DNA from: DATJLY01 sp963773665
GTDB lineage: Bacteria > Pseudomonadota > Alphaproteobacteria > ATCC43930 > CGMCC-115725
NCBI GenBank assembly: GCA_963773665.1
Contig: CAVZBZ010000002.1
Coordinates: 806,001 to 870,000, forward strand
Direction: 5' to 3'
Length of the DNA: 64,000 bases
Shown in pieces: positions 62,104-64,000 of this stretch. The notes under the pieces are model-generated. The model did no database searches. It was given only the letters and a program-made list of their open reading frames with translations, and was not told the DNA's origin. The translations under genes and the position numbers were made by a program. The first letter of the stretch is position 1; each line of letters begins with the position of its first letter.

Positions 62104-63078
62104 ATGGCGACATTGGTGATCGGTGCGGGGCTGGTGGGCTCGCAGGTGGCGCGGCTCCTCGTCGAGCAGGGCGCGACGCCCGTCCTCATGGACAGCGCGC
62201 CACAGCGCGAGGCCTTGGCCGAGATCGTATCGCTCGACCGCGTCCGCCTCGTCGAAGGCGACGTGCTGCGCCCGTTCGCGCTCACCCAGGCGATCCGCGA
62301 GCACGACATCACCGAGATCGTCCACACCGCCGCCAACCCGCTCCTGACGCAAGGCGCGCAGCGCGATCCCTTCGCCGCGATCCAGCTCAACATCATGGGC
62401 ACGGTGAACGTGCTCGAGGCGGCGCGCGTGCACAAGCTGCGGCGCGTCGTGGTGTCGAGCTCGAACGTGTTGTCGCACTATGTCGCGGGCGGCGAGGGCA
62501 AGGGCGATCTCGGCAAGGAGGAGGCGTTCCCGCGCCCCGTCACCTTCTATGCCACGACCAAGCAGGCGATCGAGAACCTGGGCCTCAACTATGCGCGCTG
62601 GTGCGGCGTCGATTTCGCCGCCGTGCGCTATGGCGCGGTCGCGGGGCCGTGGAGCGGGCGCGGCGGCGGCGGCCCCAGCAACGCCTTTCGCGACGCCGTG
62701 CTGAAGGCGCTCGCGGGAGCCGAGGCCGTGGTTCCCTCGGGCGCGATGGAATGGGTCTATTCGAAGGACGCCGGGCGCGGCACCGTCCTCGCCTTGCAGG
62801 CGCCGGCGCTCAAAAGCCGCATCTTCAACGTCACCATGGGCGAGGTGACGACGCCCGACGCCTTTGCAGCGGCGCTGCGGGCCGCCGTGCCGGGCGCGCG
62901 CGTCAAGATCGCCGATCCGCCGGGCGCCGGCGTCTCGCTCATGGACATGCGCCACACGAGCGACCTTGCGCTCGCTAAGGACGCGATCGGCTATGCGCCG
63001 CAATACGGCATCGAGGCGGCGGTGCGCGACATGGTGGCGTGGTACCGCTCGAACGAGCGCGGCCGCGCGGGCGCTTGA
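62104..63078 (+). CDS. NAD-dependent epimerase/dehydratase family SDR
   Basis: This 324-residue extended SDR has a somewhat altered nucleotide-binding loop (TLVIGAGLVGSQVARLL, GxxxxGSxV), a catalytic Tyr/Lys pair in FYATTKQAIENLGL, and the SSSNVLSHYV strand. The late PSGAMEWVYSKDAGRGTVLAL segment is like that of UDP-sugar epimerase relatives. ATG 62104 is chosen for the AGGAGGG before it; the open frame extends far upstream, but that stretch is antisense to tpiA. Substrate is unknown; it is not next to the CDP-sugar operon. Confidence 0.82.
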   Translation: MATLVIGAGLVGSQVARLLVEQGATPVLMDSAPQREALAEIVSLDRVRLVEGDVLRPFALTQAIREHDITEIVHTAANPLLTQGAQRDPFAAIQLNIMGTVNVLEAARVHKLRRVVVSSSNVLSHYVAGGEGKGDLGKEEAFPRPVTFYATTKQAIENLGLNYARWCGVDFAAVRYGAVAGPWSGRGGGGPSNAFRDAVLKALAGAEAVVPSGAMEWVYSKDAGRGTVLALQAPALKSRIFNVTMGEVTTPDAFAAALRAAVPGARVKIADPPGAGVSLMDMRHTSDLALAKDAIGYAPQYGIEAAVRDMVAWYRSNERGRAGA

Positions 63079-63144
63079 GTTTTGCCCGTTGCTGGCGCGG
63101 GGTGCGGCTCCTATCATCGCGCGCCTTTCGGCGAGATTTCGCAG

Positions 63145-64000
63145 ATGCTGCAAGCCATCCGTTCCAGAGCCACGGGATTCGTCGTCAAGATCCTGTTCGG
63201 CCTGCTCATCGTCACGTTCGGCCTGTGGGGCATTGGCGACATTTTCCGCACCGCCGGGCCCGATACGTCGGTGGCGCGCGTCGGCTCGCGCTCCATCACC
63301 ATCGACGAGGCGACGCAGGCGGTGCAGGCCGACATCGAGCGGCTGCGCGGCCTCTTCGGCGGCTCGCTCGACGCGCAGCAGGCAAAGCAGTTGGGCGTCG
63401 TCGATCAGGCGGTGCAGCGCCTCGTGAGCCAGGATTTGGTCGAGCTCGAGATCGACCGCATGGGGCTTGCGATCGGCGACGAGGCGGTGCGCAACGCCAT
63501 CCTCGCCGATCCCGCCTTCCGCAGCCAGTCGGGCGCGTTCGACCGCAACCTCTACAACCAGCTTCTGCTCGCCAACCACATGACCGAGCCGCAGTTCGAA
63601 GCGCTGGAGCGCGAGAACCTGCTGAAGGCGCAGCTGACATCCGCGCTTGTCGCCGGCGTCAGCGCGCCGAAATCGCTGGTCGATGCGCTCTACCGCTCGC
63701 GCGCCGAGCGCCGCGTCGCCGCAATCGTCACTTTGCCGCCCGCCGCCGCGGGCGCCATGCCGCCGCCGACCGAGGCGCAGATCGACGAGTTCTATCGCGC
63801 CCATCCCGACCGCTTCCAATCGCCCGAACGGCGCAGCTTCAAGGTGGCGATGCTGCGGCTGCAGGACGTGGCAGCCGGGATCGAGGTGAGCGACGATCAG
63901 CTGAAGGCCGCCTACGACCAGCGCCAGGAGGAATTCCACACGCCCGAAGAGCGCCAGGTGGCGCAGATGCTGCTGCCCGACGAGGCGTCCGCCAAGACCG
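63145..64000 (+). CDS. PpiD/SurA-type periplasmic peptidyl-prolyl isomerase (truncated by window edge)
   Basis: The first 285 or so residues are seen. There is an N-terminal membrane anchor (GFVVKILFGLLIVTFGLWGIGDIF) with a short cytoplasmic leader, then a SurA_N-type chaperone domain (VARVGSRSITIDEATQAVQADI, LGVVDQAVQRLVSQDLVELEIDRMG). The parvulin-type isomerase domain would be expected to begin near the cut (HTPEERQVAQMLL). It assists folding of envelope proteins. ATG 63145 is the natural start at the membrane anchor. Confidence 0.9.
   Translation, partial: MLQAIRSRATGFVVKILFGLLIVTFGLWGIGDIFRTAGPDTSVARVGSRSITIDEATQAVQADIERLRGLFGGSLDAQQAKQLGVVDQAVQRLVSQDLVELEIDRMGLAIGDEAVRNAILADPAFRSQSGAFDRNLYNQLLLANHMTEPQFEALERENLLKAQLTSALVAGVSAPKSLVDALYRSRAERRVAAIVTLPPAAAGAMPPPTEAQIDEFYRAHPDRFQSPERRSFKVAMLRLQDVAAGIEVSDDQLKAAYDQRQEEFHTPEERQVAQMLLPDEASAKT

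Noticed and set aside
62071..63939. A 622-codon leftward frame
   Set aside because: Antisense to the SDR and PpiD-like genes, both of which have clear motifs on the + strand.

Overview
The window is high-GC DNA from an alphaproteobacterium. The housekeeping block at the right end (tpiA, secG, pyrG, a small conserved-looking ORF, kdsA, eno, with a PpiD/SurA-type foldase nearby on the other strand) is an arrangement I associate with that class. Genus cannot be told from sequence alone; a metabolically versatile Rhodospirillales- or Hyphomicrobiales-like soil organism would fit. I saw no rRNA, tRNA, insertion sequence or CRISPR array. Layout from left to right: (1) 1-4457, an oxidative catabolism locus. 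A leftward Rieske oxygenase runs off the left edge. It is divergent from a flavin monooxygenase of the NtaA/DszA type, a VOC-fold protein and a second Rieske oxygenase, with an 18-bp perfect palindrome in the divergent gap. (2) 4471-11579, a leftward sugar operon: a GT41 (SPINDLY/OGT-like) TPR glycosyltransferase, then RfbF, RfbG, a TylC3-type C-methyltransferase, an RmlC-type epimerase and an SDR reductase. Start and stop codons overlap at nearly every junction. The set reads as a pathway to a CDP-linked, C-methylated 6-deoxyhexose. (3) 11808-35913, 24.1 kb of leftward RTX (Gly/Asp nonapeptide) coding sequence immediately upstream of the sugar operon. It appears as two ORFs (2616 and 5461 codons) that join into one protein of about 8034 residues if a single base near 28209 is removed. 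(4) 36385-37191, an alpha/beta hydrolase. (5) 37179-44808, a leftward cluster: MFS transporter, acyl-CoA ligase-like protein, PltE-like dehydrogenase, PltF-like adenylation enzyme with a proline-type pocket, PltL-like carrier protein and PltA-like halogenase. This is the enzyme set that makes halogenated pyrrolyl-2-carboxyl-carrier protein from proline. (6) 44813-46240, a SCO1-type copper chaperone preceded in frame by the remains of a TPR protein. (7) 46631-49734, a type I secretion ABC transporter and HlyD-type adaptor, the obvious candidate exporter for the RTX giant. (8) 49768-56740, assorted genes: M23 peptidase, 2OG-Fe(II) oxygenase, MetE-like protein, histidine kinase, lipoprotein methyltransferase and a membrane protein. 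(9) 56710-64000, the housekeeping block plus an SDR and a truncated PpiD-like gene. Two systems stand out. The first is a giant repetitive surface or matrix protein with its own candidate secretion machinery and an adjoining glycosyltransferase/CDP-sugar operon. The second is a compact pyrrole halogenation cassette with no polyketide or NRPS assembly line in view. The two clearest frame breaks (4264-4265 and 28204-28215) both look like one extra base, so sequencing error must be ruled out before either gene is called broken.
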